A DNA stretch of 64,000 nucleotides from Neofusicoccum parvum. Taxonomy: Eukaryota > Ascomycota > Dothideomycetes > Botryosphaeriales > Botryosphaeriaceae. Made by a program: the position numbers and the translations under genes. Positions 10,739-21,800 of this stretch are shown one piece after another (positions within the stretch are counted from its first letter, which is position 1; the number at the start of each line of letters is the position of its first letter). Below the pieces are notes generated by a model. The model made no database searches. It was not told the origin of the DNA and worked only from the letters and a program-made list of their open reading frames with translations. The stretch covers positions 310,001 through 374,000 of the forward strand of contig CP087217.1 of NCBI GenBank assembly GCA_020912385.1, given 5' to 3'.

Positions 10739-10866
10739 GGTTGGATATGTTTGTGTTGTTGGATGGTGGTGGATGGATGTGTTTGAGTTAATTGGTAGTG
10801 ATGGTTGGATGTGTTTGAGTTGATTGATAGTGATGGTTGGATATGTTTGTGTTGTTGGACGGTGAG
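10739..10866. repeat. Minisatellite, 4 x 32 bp
   Basis: Four consecutive 32-bp units: 10739-10770, 10771-10802, 10803-10834 and 10835-10866. All share the core ggttggat(a/g)tgtttg(t/a)gtt. Units 1 and 4 are one variant (gatatgtttgtgttgttgga) and units 2 and 3 another (gtgtttgagtt(a/g)attg), so the order is A-B-B-A. It sits 36 bp upstream of the ATG of the hypothetical gene at 10703, in its likely 5' leader or promoter. The flanks (about 10705-10738) are also ggttggt-rich. Confidence 0.85.
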
Positions 10867-13016
10867 GGTAGGGTGCCTTGATTGCTGGTTGGCACAGATG
10901 TAGGTTGAACAAGAGAAGGTTTGTCCAGGTTGGTGGATGAGTGGATGATCGGGTGGTCCGAGTGCGGGCGTATATGTATATAGCTGGCCACGAGGGACGA
11001 TGACGGAGATGGTCCCGCACATGGAAATCAGGGACCGGATGATCGACGAACGAGGTAGCAGCGTGTGGGCGGTTGGCTTGCTTGTAGATGTGTAAAGTTG
11101 AGACGGTGACGTCACTGGCAGCTGTGTCGGAAAGCTTATTGTGAGCGTTGGACAGGGATAAGCTTTCGGGAAGGCAGGGAGCTTGGGCCGTGGGAGGAGT
11201 TCCCTCCCCGAATCCGATCTCCGAAAACGGTATGACGAACCTCAAGAAAATGATACGTCCTTTCTGCCCAGCCGGAGAGAATTGGCAGTAGGAGCTATGT
11301 CTCAGCTTCCCCCGTGGCTGTGTTGAGTAATGGCCGCTGTTTGCTTGGCGTCAGGCGGAAAAAGGAGTGAGCTAGGTGGATGTCGGATTCATCCAGCCGG
11401 TAAAATACTTCCGAGCGGTTCGGGGCGAGTTGCGGGGAGAAACGACCATTTCAATTGCGGAAAGCTGCCATCTTCTATACAGAAGATGCGGCATGGTGTC
11501 GCATTGAAGGAGTGACGACTGTGGCTTGCGAGGCAGGCAGGACGATCAGTATGAGGTTGAGGGCGGAGGCCGAGGACGAGCATGCCGAAGAGATTCCGGA
11601 TGCCCAAAGTTTGCCACCGCAGGCAAGGAGGTGGATAGGGAGAAAACAGGTTGGAAAGCGATCAGGTTGGCGAGCGGAGAGAAGACCGCCGATATATCAA
11701 CCCGACCGTCATTTCGCCCCTATTATCGAGCCCCCACGGAAGGGAGCAGCAGAGCAGAGGCGCCGCGGGAAGAAAGCGGGGAGGAAGCTCAATAACTACA
11801 TGTGGATCCACGCCGGCACCGCCTCCACAAGCGATCTTAGCTTCCCGACCACCGAGGAAAAAGGAACGCCCACCAAGGCTTCTTCGACCGTGGTAAAACG
11901 CTACGTGCTGCCTGCAGAGTCTCGGGGAACTGCCGAATCCCTCCCCGAGGACCATCTCAATCACGGAAAAAGACAGCCAGGTGGTGGAGCTTTGCTTAGC
12001 GGAGACTAGAGGCGAACTAACCAGGAGCAGCTCAGCCGCGTCCGTGTCCGGAACTGGCAATTGATGATGAGCTCGCGAGGAGGAGAAGCATAAAGTAATA
12101 ACAGTCATCTCAAATTATCGACGGGGTTGAGAGCAATTAGATTGCTCCAACCGCGCATGTTCCGTTTGGGCAAAGGCGGACGCGCAGAGAAATCATACGA
12201 GGACGGACAATAAAGCAAGAGGGACGAGCAAACCCGAAGTTCGCACGATCGGGCCAATGGTACATGGCGCGTCTGCGGGAGCCACTGGCCGGAGCAGCAA
12301 GCACGGCTGCCGAGGCCCGGCCAGACATGAAGGGAGGACGGTGGCTGCTGGCGAGGCCGACGGTGATGTGCAAAACAAGGCACGAGGGCGATCCGCAGGG
12401 CGATCACGGGAGGTTAAGCTCAAGACACGGAAGCGGATAGTTCAGGCAACCTCAGGTAGAGGGCGAGCATGGCGCTGGCGATTAGTGATCGCGGCGCACC
12501 ACCTCCCCAATGCGGCGGCTGCGAGCCCCCACGGCGCGATGGCTGACGGGCGGCGGCGGCGGCGTGTGGTGGCACGGCGTAAGATGGCAGCGTAACAGAG
12601 AAGTCTAACGAAAGCTAAGGGTTGGGCGGACGACGGCTCTCGGAGGCCCGAACCTGGCTGCGGTCTAGCGTGGCATCGGGAACGCGGGCTGCCGGACGCG
12701 GCACGGTTGCGCAGCGCTGCTTAGTAGCTTAGCAGGCCCAGCCAACACAAAGTGGTCGGAATCTCACGCCACCGCAAACCTTAAATCGAGAACCCCCACT
12801 ACAGCCAGGCAGAGGGAGATCTGGAGTTCTCACCAAAGAGGACAAGCATCCGCCTCGGATGGCTGGCTATCGTAGATCTCGCCCCAATTTCCTGCAGTCG
12901 CCACCACCACCAGGCAGAAAGCGACGAAAAGCTTGAGCTTGGAAAAATAAGTGATAGGTTAGGCTGCGAACACTAAGTGCGGCGTCGTGAAAGTGGGGGA
13001 GGTGGGTGCGATGCCG
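10867..13016. other. Intergenic, no gene recognised
   Basis: About 2.1 kb without a convincing gene. The longest open frame (about 11455-12009, plus) starts only at TTG and its translation has no domain. A minus-strand TATA-like run (atatacatatac, about 10970-10981) may serve the hypothetical gene at 10703. GC content rises toward 12500. I see no RNA gene. Confidence 0.4.
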
Positions 13017-13024
13017 TATATAAG
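13017..13024 (+). promoter_or_regulatory. TATA box on the plus strand
   Basis: A consensus TATATAAG occurs in otherwise GC-rich sequence. It lies 122 bp before an ATG (13146) that is followed eight bases later by a strong 5' splice site (gtatgt). The position suggests a plus-strand transcript converging on the 3' end of CRD1. Confidence 0.45.
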
Positions 13025-13145
13025 ACCGCGGCGTCTGCTGGCCGCCAGTCTGCTCCCCAGACCGCCGCGGCGAGTCTTCGGACTCTCTGCGCGCCCCACA
13101 AAGCTTATTCCGTTGTCAGCCCTCGCCCTTAGTCAGCGCCTCACG

Positions 13146-13323
13146 ATGCCCAGGTATGTTGTTGACCGAGCAATGGTCAGGTGCATGGCCTTTTATTTAC
13201 AACAGCCCTTGGTTCCTCCCAGTCCAGCTGCGTGCTGTGTCGCCCATGATCCGCCGTGATGATGATGGCTTGGCCAATGGTCACTTTCCGCTCCGTCTTT
13301 GGTCCGCCTCCTCTCTCCGTTGA
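13146..13323 (+). CDS. Candidate small spliced gene, 41 aa
   Basis: Downstream of the TATATAAG box at 13017, the ATG at 13146 opens an 8-nt first exon (13146-13153). It is followed by a 52-bp intron (13154-13205) with donor gtatgt, a ttgac branch-like motif and acceptor acaacag. Exon 2 (13206-13323) keeps the frame to a TGA, giving 41 codons beginning MPSPWFLPVQLRAVS. The last 43 bp overlap the antisense 3' end of CRD1. There is no recognisable domain, and the exon could equally be part of a noncoding transcript. The support is the promoter-plus-intron arrangement, not protein similarity. Confidence 0.2.
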
Positions 13324-14725
13324 CCCCTCATGGCCCATCCCACCGCCCCAGCGCAGACCAGTGCAAAGCTTACGCCGATGATCGCCCGTCCTCTGGCGCC
13401 CTGTTTCTTCTTCAACGCCTCGTCGGACCCCAGGATCGTCACCGCGTCCTTGAGGATGGCGTAGCTGAACCCGCTCCACACCGTGGTCGCGCCGACCAAG
13501 ACCTGCAGCGCCGTCACGGCGGTGGAGAGTGTTCTTGCATCCGTGGCTGTGTGCAGGGCTGAGGTGTAGCCGGATTGTGGGGGTTGAGTGGAGACGGCTG
13601 GTGCTGGCTCTGTGGCTGAGGCTGCGGCGGGAGAGGCAGGCCGGGCGATGGAAGCGCCAGAGGGGTCAGCGGGTGCGGCTCGACTTCCCTCTGCGGCAAG
13701 AGTATCTGAGACGGTGGCGTCGGTGATCGCATCAGGGGCGGAGGAGTGGGCAAGGACGGGAAAGAGCAGCGTAAGCCCGATCAGGGCAAGTTGGAGGAAG
13801 GTGTTGAACTTGGAGACCGTCGTCGGATGAACCTCAGCGGACGGCAGCGAGAAATCCCAGTAACGGCCAAACGTCTTGGGCGACGGCAGCGAGGCGTAGC
13901 GGTAGTAGATGGCGGCGATGGCGAGCGAGGCGTCGCGGCCGAAGATCAGGATGGCGAGGGGACCTGGCAACGTGAACAGACGTGTCAGCAGACGACAAGG
14001 TGTCTCCAATGGACAGCTTTGAAACCAAGGCCGTAGCGCCAGCAAGACGAGACACAAGATGCGGGGTGGACCGGAGCGGGGCGGGGGATTGACGGCGGTG
14101 CGGATGATCGCGGATGTGGGGAATAGGGGCGGTGGGAGCGTGCGCAGGACTCGAGTCGGGGCGTACCGGGCAGTGCTCCCTTGGCAGCCAAGCAGCCGAC
14201 GGTGATGGCCATCAGGAGTTTATCGGCCATGGGATCGACGACGCTGCCAACGACCGTCTGCAGTTGCCACCGACGAGCAATCCAGCCATCGACCAGGTCG
14301 GTGATGCCAGCATAGGCGAAGAGGCCCAGGGCCCATGCATGCTGGTCGTGCAGAATCAGGGAGCCAACGACGGGAGCGGCGACGAGTCGCGAGAAGGTGA
14401 GGACGTTGGGAACGTTCCAGATCTTCTCGTGCGTCGCCGTCAATGACTTGAGTTGTTTCCGGAGTTCCTTGGTCTTCTCCAGGAGAGGCTTTTTCGGTTG
14501 GGGCTGGCGGTATGACTCGTTAGTGGATGTGCGCAGGGGTGGATCGGAGACGCAGGGTATCCCGGTGGTGATGTTGTCATGGGAGCGTAGGGCGGGGGTG
14601 GTTGGGAGAGCAGCTTCCGAAAACGTGGTAAATGAAGGCTCGAAAACGACAGGAACGGAGGTGGCACAAAGATAGGCAGCCAATGAGCAGCGTGGCGAAT
14701 GTCGACGGAATCTACGCCTCGGCAC
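13281..14725 (-). CDS. CRD1: Cardiolipin synthase (CDP-alcohol phosphatidyltransferase), 5' exon unresolved
   Basis: Mitochondrial inner-membrane enzyme joining CDP-diacylglycerol and phosphatidylglycerol to make cardiolipin. Exons on the minus strand are 14725(?)-14167 and 13963-13281; a 203-bp intron (donor gtacgc, acceptor gttgccag) joins LAAKGALPG to PLAILIFGRD in frame. The catalytic CDP-alcohol phosphotransferase motif D-x2-DG-x2-AR-x8-G-x3-D-x3-D is intact at about 14225-14305. It is followed by MADKLLM, the GRDASLAIAAIYYRY segment and VSKFNTFLQLALIG, all as in eukaryotic cardiolipin synthases. About 100 Ala/Pro-rich residues precede a last helix. The frame has no ATG before the catalytic motif (position 14725 is GTG just after a TGA), so the true start must be in an upstream exon. 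A candidate is 15012-15113. Confidence 0.9.
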
Positions 14726-16715
14726 TCAACTGCCGTGCAAGCCCGGTGCCGAAAGGCAGCGAGTCAGGGCGGCAGTAAATCGTACGATTGGTGGACGCTG
14801 GGTGGTGTAGGAAAAAATAGATGAGGAAATCCTGAAACATTAAGCACTAAGCTGCCGGCGTGGAAGACCGTGGCAGGTCCAAAATAGCACGGGATTAAGC
14901 AGATTCCAAAGAGAGCGTGATTCAAGAGCCGGCCATTATTCAGACCGGCGCACACAGACCAGCCGAAGGGGAGCATGAGAGCAGATGATGCAGAGAAGAA
15001 AGCACACTCACCGTCTGATTGCGGTTGCGGTCCCCCGGCGGGCCCCCGGGCGGGCGGTCGTCTGCTGCCCTGCGGCCCCTCGACGTCGCGAACAGCCTGC
15101 CCTCCCCCCGCATGAGTAAGGTGCCAGGCCCCTTTCTGCTTTCATCAAGCCGTGACGACAGAGGACAGCACTCACCTAGGCCCGATAGCACTCCCAGGCG
15201 GCAGTCCCTGCTGCGACGCTCTGCTCCCCGGCGCGGCGATCGCGCCCCCGTCGCAGCCCAACGGCATCCGTCGGCTCCGCGCCAGCTCAGAGGCGGGCGC
15301 CGTCCACGTGCGGACCTGGAGCGGGCTTCGCGGCCCAATGGCGGGGGACAGCGCGCGCGCTGGAGCGCGGCAGCACGGCGGGCGCGCTGCCAGCCGCGCG
15401 AAAAAAGCGGTGGGTTGCTGCAAGAAGGCGGCCATGGCGCTACCGCATGGTGGTGGGCGAAGGCAGGGCAGGGCGGTTGGGACGGCGGTCGAGGGCGGGA
15501 GCGGGCTGGCGCGCGGTGTGTGGGTGGGTGTGAGGTCAGAGGAGCGCCCTGGCGCGAGGAATTGGAATTGGAGCTGCTGGCCGGCCGCCTGCTGGACCCT
15601 GGGGGGCGCGTGCGCCTCAAGCGAGCCTGCTGCGCTGTGCCAGTGCCAGTGCCAGCGCCAGCGCCGGCGCTGCTGCGCTGCGCTTCCACCGCTTCCGCGC
15701 TCTGCCCGCCTCGCTCGAAATTTGCGCATTCTGTCGCCGGCGACTCGCGCGCTGCTTACTCGTCGCGCACATGCCGCAGCCCAAAACGGCGCGTCCGCCG
15801 CCGCCCCTGACTAAGCGCCGCCCAGCGCCACTCCCTTCGCGGGCCGGCGCGATCTCGCTGCGCTGCCCGAAGCGTGACAGCTCGTGGCGAAGCATATGCA
15901 GCCTCCCCATCGCGCCGGCTCTGCTATAGGACCCTCGAAACCAGGGGCTGCGCGAGGCTCACACAAGCTCGCCGGCGATGCCAGATATCCGCTTCACTGT
16001 GGCGAACGACGTGTCGTGGAATCCGTGGCGAAGATGACAAGTTTAATTCTGAAGCCACAGGGTGGCGCCCTCCACCAACTACCGCCCTATCCCACCCCAG
16101 CCGCCGCACGGCTTGACGCACAAGCAAGGCTCCACGCAGACATGAGACGCCAGTACTTTTGATTGAGCATCCGCGACCACTTTCTCATACTTAGTGCCAG
16201 ACTCAAGTAACAGGGCAGCCGCTTCTAAAGATGTCTTCCTGACAATGTTTTCGACAAGGAAAAGTTAAAGCAAACGCCAAGTTCCCACCGCCCCAAAACC
16301 TTTGCAGCGCGATCGTCCCTTTTAGCCCTACCCCCCGAGCACATAAGAAACTAGACTTATTTAATCGGTGATATAAAAGCAATATACGAGCAAAAGAAAT
16401 GACGCGCGGAAGTAGCCGGATGGGTATCTCGAGGACTCCCGACGTGCGGAGATGGCGGTGAAAGATCAATTGAGGCCTTGATGCCCAGCTGTCCACGATT
16501 CGGGGTCCCGCATAAGCCGAAGGAAAATGGTATCGAAAGCGAATGAAGTCCATGTGGCCAACTGGCCACCCAATGCAGAAGTGACAGAAATCGAGAAGGG
16601 CCTCCAACGCCAATGTCGCGCGGTACATCGTACAGGAACAACATAGAAAAAATAAAGCTTGACGGATCGTAGACTCGGAAATTCGAACGTGTCATGATCA
16701 TGAAAAGAGCCGCAC
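14726..16715. other. GC-rich intergenic region
   Basis: About 2 kb upstream of CRD1 and downstream of the WOPR gene. From 15000 to 15850 the sequence is very GC-rich and every strand carries long meaningless Arg/Ala/Pro-rich frames. Minus-strand 5' splice-site-like motifs (gtgagt at 15171-15176 and 15006-15011) suggest a spliced leader for CRD1. From 16150 onward the base composition is mixed, and the minus-strand WOPR transcript should end there. Confidence 0.4.
15012..15113 (-). other. Candidate first coding exon of CRD1
   Basis: An ATG at 15111-15113 (minus) opens 34 codons, beginning MRGEGRLFATSRGRRAA, that end at a strong 5' splice site (ACG|gtgagtg). The peptide is basic and without early acidic runs, as expected of a mitochondrial presequence. 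Splicing to the acceptor before 14638 (ttttcgag) would enter the CRD1 frame in phase and give 418 aa. The acceptor is a weak GAG and the intron would be 373 bp, so this is a suggestion only. Confidence 0.3.
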
Positions 16716-18840
16716 TCAGCTGAAATTATTCGAGTACTGCGGCGCCTTCTCGTCAAAGGCGCTCAGCGTGTCGTGCCGCGAGTGCTGCGTCTCGGGGCTC
16801 GAGTAGCATGGGAATCCTCCAGACGGCTGGACCGAGCCCTCGCCGAACATCTGCTCCGGGGCGACTTGGGATTCCTCGCTCATCTCGCTGATGCTGCCGT
16901 GATACTGCTGCTGGCTCGGCACACCATGGCTCGAGTGTTCAAAGCCAAAGTTCTGGCTGAAGGTTGACCCGGCTGCCGTTGTGTATGAGGTCTCATGTGG
17001 GAACGTCTGGTAGTCGAGGGAGACTGACCCTTGGACCCCTGAGGGAACACTTTCAAACCCAGACCTTGGCTGGTGCCCTGGCGACTGGCCCAGGTGCAGG
17101 CTGCTCAACGGGCTGATCAGGCCTTGCGACGGCCGGGTTCCTTGCATCATCTGCGCGCTGCTGCCCATGCCTCCGAAGACGCTCTGGGGGCTCGGAGAAC
17201 TCGACGGCAGTGCGGAGTACCCCGCGCTGCTGCTCGCGGGAGCGTGGAGACTAGACATGGATTGAGAGGAAGTGTGATACCCTGAGTGGATGGCGCCCGG
17301 CATTCCGTGAATGACGGGTTGGTAAGGCTGGTGAGGATGGTACTGCGAGGCATATGAGCCAATGGGGCCGGCTGCGGCCATGCCGGCCAGAGGAAGGTAA
17401 GACGGGTAGGGTAGGACATCGTCAGGATCTTGGATGGGGCCTAAGGTGCGGGGTCAGCGTGGAGGATCCAATTGCAATCAGGAAGTTGCTGCTTACTTCG
17501 GAACTTCTGGTCGGTGATGAGCTCCTTGCGCGGGTGGCAGTTGGCCAGACGGGGATCGTGGCCCGGTCGGAAGAGAGTGGACTGGTCCTTAGCATCTTCA
17601 ATGGTATAGTAAGCAATCAGGTGGTGTGTGCAGCCGTTGACGGTCACGCTGAGGGTCCTCTTGAGGAGGCCGCCGCGCTTGAAGTCGTAAGAGTCGACAA
17701 GAGAGCCGGTGATCTTGCGGTCCTTGGAGTCCGGGATCTCGTACGACGGCTCGTCGCCGTAGTGGGCGGGAGCGCTGGTGCGAGCGTAGGGCTCGGCGCG
17801 AGCGCTCTTGTTGCGCTGGCGGTTGGCCCGCTTCTTCTCGCCGGGCGGGAAGGGGCGCTCGAGCTCGCGGTAGACGAGGAAGTTGCCCATGATGCGGCTC
17901 GGGCTCCAAGAGAGACCGTCGGTCCATCTCTTGATGCCGGAGGTGGACTCCTCGTAGACGAAGACGGAGCCGCTCCGGATGAGAGAGGCTCTCTCTCTGT
18001 CGTGCGGGCGGCGCGGGCAGTGGACGAGCGTGCCGTTGAGGCAGGCCTCGATGATGGTCAGCGCATCCTGGGTGGTGTGGACGAAGCCGTGCCAGGTGGG
18101 CTGCATGTTGGCATTAAGATTAGACGGGACAGGCGGGATGGAGTTGACGTTGGGCGCGACAGGCGATGCGCTGGTCGTCCTTGTCAGGCTGACACGGTCG
18201 CTGTCGCTGGTCTGGGATTCGGGATAGCTGGCGCTGGCATAGCGGTGGACGGCATGGCCCGGAAGAGCGCCTGGCAGCTTGACCAGGCCTAAGCTCTTGG
18301 GCGTCTGCGAGGCGTGGCTCGGCTGGAAGTAAGAGGAATTAGGGTGCACCGGCGAGTCGCTGTAGGGCGAGGGGAAGGAGCTGTCGTGTCGCATGGCGGA
18401 CGAGGCGAGCGAGTAGGAGCCATTGCTGGAGCTGGCCTGGCTGTGGGGCGACATGTAGGAGCTGTTGGAGCGGATAGGCATCAGAGTCCTGGAGTTGTTG
18501 GCGGCGGTGGCTCTGTGATCGTCGTTGAATTCCATAGCGCCGGTCTGCGCACTCGATTAGGCAAAGCAGTTCGGTGCAGCGGCCGGAAGTGGAAGGGGAG
18601 AAGCTTATCGATGGGGGGAGCTTATGCGAGTGTTGCGGAAGGCAGGGAGCGCGAACTTACAGCAGCTGGCGGTGAAGAGCTAGCGATGGACGGTCTCTGG
18701 ACGTCCGAGAAGGCCAATGGCTCGGAGGCGCTGAGGCTCTTGAGGCTGTAGTCGAGCGACGGGGCGAAGAGGTCCTTTCCCACCACGTTTTCACGGTAGT
18801 GGTCCCGACCAAGGGACTCGGGGTGCAGAACGCGAAGCAT
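16716..18840 (-). CDS. WOPR-domain transcriptional regulator (Gti1/Ryp1/Wor1/Sge1 type)
   Basis: Sequence-specific regulator of morphology, conidiation and virulence-related programmes in relatives (Wor1, Ryp1, Sge1, Gti1). Exons on the minus strand are 18840-18661, 18544-17497 and 17440-16716, giving 650 aa. The WOPR domain starts near residue 210 with TWHGFVHTTQDALTIIEACL, then CPRRPHDRERASLIRSGSVF, the invariant SGIKRWTDG and SWSPSRIMGNFLVYREL, and the Gti1-type PFPPGEKKRA. Its second half (GGLLKRTLSVTVNG, HHLIAYYTIEDA) runs to KFRSPIQDPD, where a 56-bp intron (gtaagc...ccttag) is removed. The rest is Gln/Ser/Pro-rich, a likely disordered activation region. I prefer the upstream start at 18840: its 60-codon first exon ends at GCT|gtaagt and joins in frame (116-bp intron) just before the internal Met at 18535. 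The gene faces an exceptionally long intergenic region. Confidence 0.9.
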
Positions 18841-21800
18841 TCAGGCCGACGGGGCGCGGCGTCCTCTGGGGGCGAGCGGCGCGGTTGCGGCAGCGGACGG
18901 CGGAGGTGCAGCGCTGGTGCGGTGCTGGCGGCGGCGGCGGCAGGCGGGCGCGCTCACGTGTGCTGGGGTGCGGTGTGCGGGCGCGTGGGCGGGTGGTGGG
19001 GGGCGGCGGGGGAGGGTGCAGAGAGACGAAGGCGGCTTTGTATAGGTGTGCTGGCGAGGGCGTGCTGGAGCTGAGATGGAGCAGAGGGCTGAGGAGCGAT
19101 GACGCCCTCAAGCAGGCCGGCGAGGTCCCTTAAAGCTGGACGATAGCACGACGAGTCCTAACGTCGCGGGTAGGGATGATCCTCCCCGGCACGGTGATCA
19201 AAACGTCCTGCTCACAGGCGATGCCGCTTCAGGGATCGGGTGTTTGCCGGTAACGGCTGGGGAGGCTGCGCAGGACGTGCGCGAGGAATTGGACCGCTTT
19301 GGGGCGCGGTGCAAGCGGTCGATACGGAGCGCGGTGGGCAGCTGGTCCTTACGCCGCTGGGACGTTGGAGGCCCTTGCTTGGCCAGCGGCTCGGCGGCGA
19401 TCAGCCAGCACCCAGCAGGGCCAGCGCGCGCACAGGCACAGGCACATCGGCGCGGGCGTCGAAAGCCTGCGCGGTAACGCAATCGGGGCCAACCTTCTTA
19501 GCTGTCGCCGTGGTTAGGCGTCGGCGCCAGCTGCGAACCGCCAGAGGGATTCTGAGTCGTTCTGGAAAAAGGACGCGCGCCGTTGCGAAAGCCAAAACCG
19601 GGGGAGGGCAGGTCGTCGTGACGGCCGCTCGTTTCGCGCATGGATGGTGAGGCCGCGCTCGACGCCGCCGCCATTCCGGCGGGCGTCGAAATGAAATGAG
19701 CGCGCGCTCACGCTCGCTAGTGGGCGGGCCCGCGGGGCGGCGTGGCACGACGCAGCGCAGATGCGCGCGGATGCGGAGGCAGGCGGCGGGCATGCGATGG
19801 CGGGCGCGGCGGAGCGCCGTGCTGCGGCGCTGGGGGGGCGCGCTGCCAGCTGCGGTCGAAATAGCGTCAGGATCTGCCTGCTTGAGCAGATCCCGGGCGC
19901 GCGATCCTCATTACCCGACCGCGCTGGGCCGGGGGCCGGGGGCGCGCGCGCGGGCAGCAGCGCGCGGCAGGGCTGGCAGGCCAGCGCTGGTGAGAAATCT
20001 CCGAGTGCTGCCGCTGCCTCGCGCCGAAACAGCGCCCCCTGATGCGCGCGCATCTGGGGAAACCCCTGGACGGGCGCGCGCGGACGGCCGTTGCGACGCG
20101 CTTCCACGGCTTCCGGGCTGACTCGCGCGGGTAAGCATGATGCGGCGGGCGTGCGCGCGCTGCGCTGCGACTCGCGATCACAAGCAACGCGCGACAAGCC
20201 CTTGGCGGGCCTCGTCTATCTGGCCTCCCCGGCCCTGCCGCTGACTAACCGCACCCAATTCCAAACACCGCGCCCTGAACGTGAGGCCGGCCAAGCTGTA
20301 TCGGCCCTACGGCTGGCGCATCCCGACGCCCGGCTCCCGAGCAACTGCCCGGCGAAACGCGCCTGGCCCGCCGCGGCCTAGCGCGCCCAATAGTGCTGCG
20401 TGAAGAAGACTCCAGCAGGCCAGGCACCGCGCCGCTTACTCGATGCATCGCCAGCAGCCAGCGCGCGGGTGCGCGGGCTAGTCAGCGCGCGCGGCAGGGG
20501 AATGCTCAGACGCCCCGAAGCATCGCCCTGACCGGCTGCCAGCCCAGATCTCGCGCCCGCGGCGCCCTCCATGTCCGCCGCGCCCGGCCGCGCGCGCTGC
20601 CACCCCGACCTGGGCCGCTCTTCCGCCCATCGCGTCGTCCAATGCGCGCGCGCGGCGATCATGGCGCTACCCGAGTAGCGCGCTGCTGCTGCTTGGCGAA
20701 CCGTTTCATCAGCTGCGCGAGGCCTGGCTGCTTACCTGTCACGGCGGCCTGTCGAAACCGACTATTGTTAGAGGCCGCCCGCCAGTGGCTGCCCGCCGGC
20801 CGCCCACGAATCACGCCGCCATATTACATTCCTCTGCTTAGCTCATGGCCTGGCCAGGGTACTCCGGCTCGCAGCCTGCAGCGCAGACGATCACGTCCGT
20901 GTGGAGACGCCATCTCATTACAGTTGCCCACCACGCCTGCGCCGGGGTCAGGCACGCCGTCGTGCGCGCTGCGCTAGCCGGCTCGTGGGCGCCGTGACGA
21001 TGATTCCGCGCGGCAGCCCGCGCCCTGAGCGCGCGCTCTCCATCTTGGGCCTGAGCCTGAGCGCAATCGAACGACTTTCGCCCACCAGGCGCACTGGACC
21101 AGGCAATCCGGTGCGGCGGAGCTCCTCGTCGACCGCCCCTCGCCGAGACAGCTGGCCCACGGGACCTGCCTCCGCGCATATTGCGCCGCGATGGCGCGCA
21201 GCCCAAGCAAATTGCCCTGAGGCAGCCCGCCCTTTCGCGTGACTGCTCTGGGGATGGCCGATCTATATTTGCACACAGGAACCGCCCGCCCGCCCTCAGC
21301 GACCTCGTCCGCCTCCGCCCTATGCACTCCACACGTGCCACTTCGCACGCTGGCCCTGTTTCACGATGGGCGTCCCGTCGACAACCTAAAAGCCTAACGG
21401 CTGCTGGCCACTGGGCTAGACACCTGGACCGTCCGCGCCAGGAACCACGGTTCGAATGCTGCCTGCCAGAGGCCCGCCCCGCCTCCCCATCAGCGGCCTA
21501 ATTGCTGCGCGCGGCTCTGCTTCCGCGCCAGGCGCTCTGCGCTCCTTGAGACGCGCGCGCGAGGTAGCGGGGAGATGGACGCCTGTGTGGCGCCTGCTGT
21601 CGGAGGTCTGGAATCATGCGACGCGGCGGCGCTGACATCATGGATGCGACGGGGTGCGCTGGCTGCTGTCGGACCAGCCAATATCACGCTGCAGCATGCG
21701 ATCGCGAACCGGTTAGGATCGTTCGGATCTTGGGCGTTTGCCTTCTTCAGGCTGTCATGCAACCCTGATGGGGAGCGCCCGGGGTCTTTGGCTGCCCCCC

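Noticed and set aside
10424..11245. 273-codon minus-strand frame across the minisatellite
   Set aside because: It translates the 32-bp repeats into His/Pro/Thr runs, overlaps the better-supported frame at 10020-10703 and has no domain.
11455..12009. 184-codon plus-strand frame
   Set aside because: Starts at TTG, basic and featureless; no splice signals or domain.
14940..15810. Overlapping frames of 185-263 codons on both strands
   Set aside because: High-GC chance frames, Arg/Ala/Pro-rich, several without ATG. Only the short minus-strand piece at 15012-15113 has a plausible role.
21440..21480. tRNA-like T-loop motif ggttcgaatgc
   Set aside because: The flanking bases cannot form the five-pair T stem, and no acceptor, D or anticodon arms can be folded around it.
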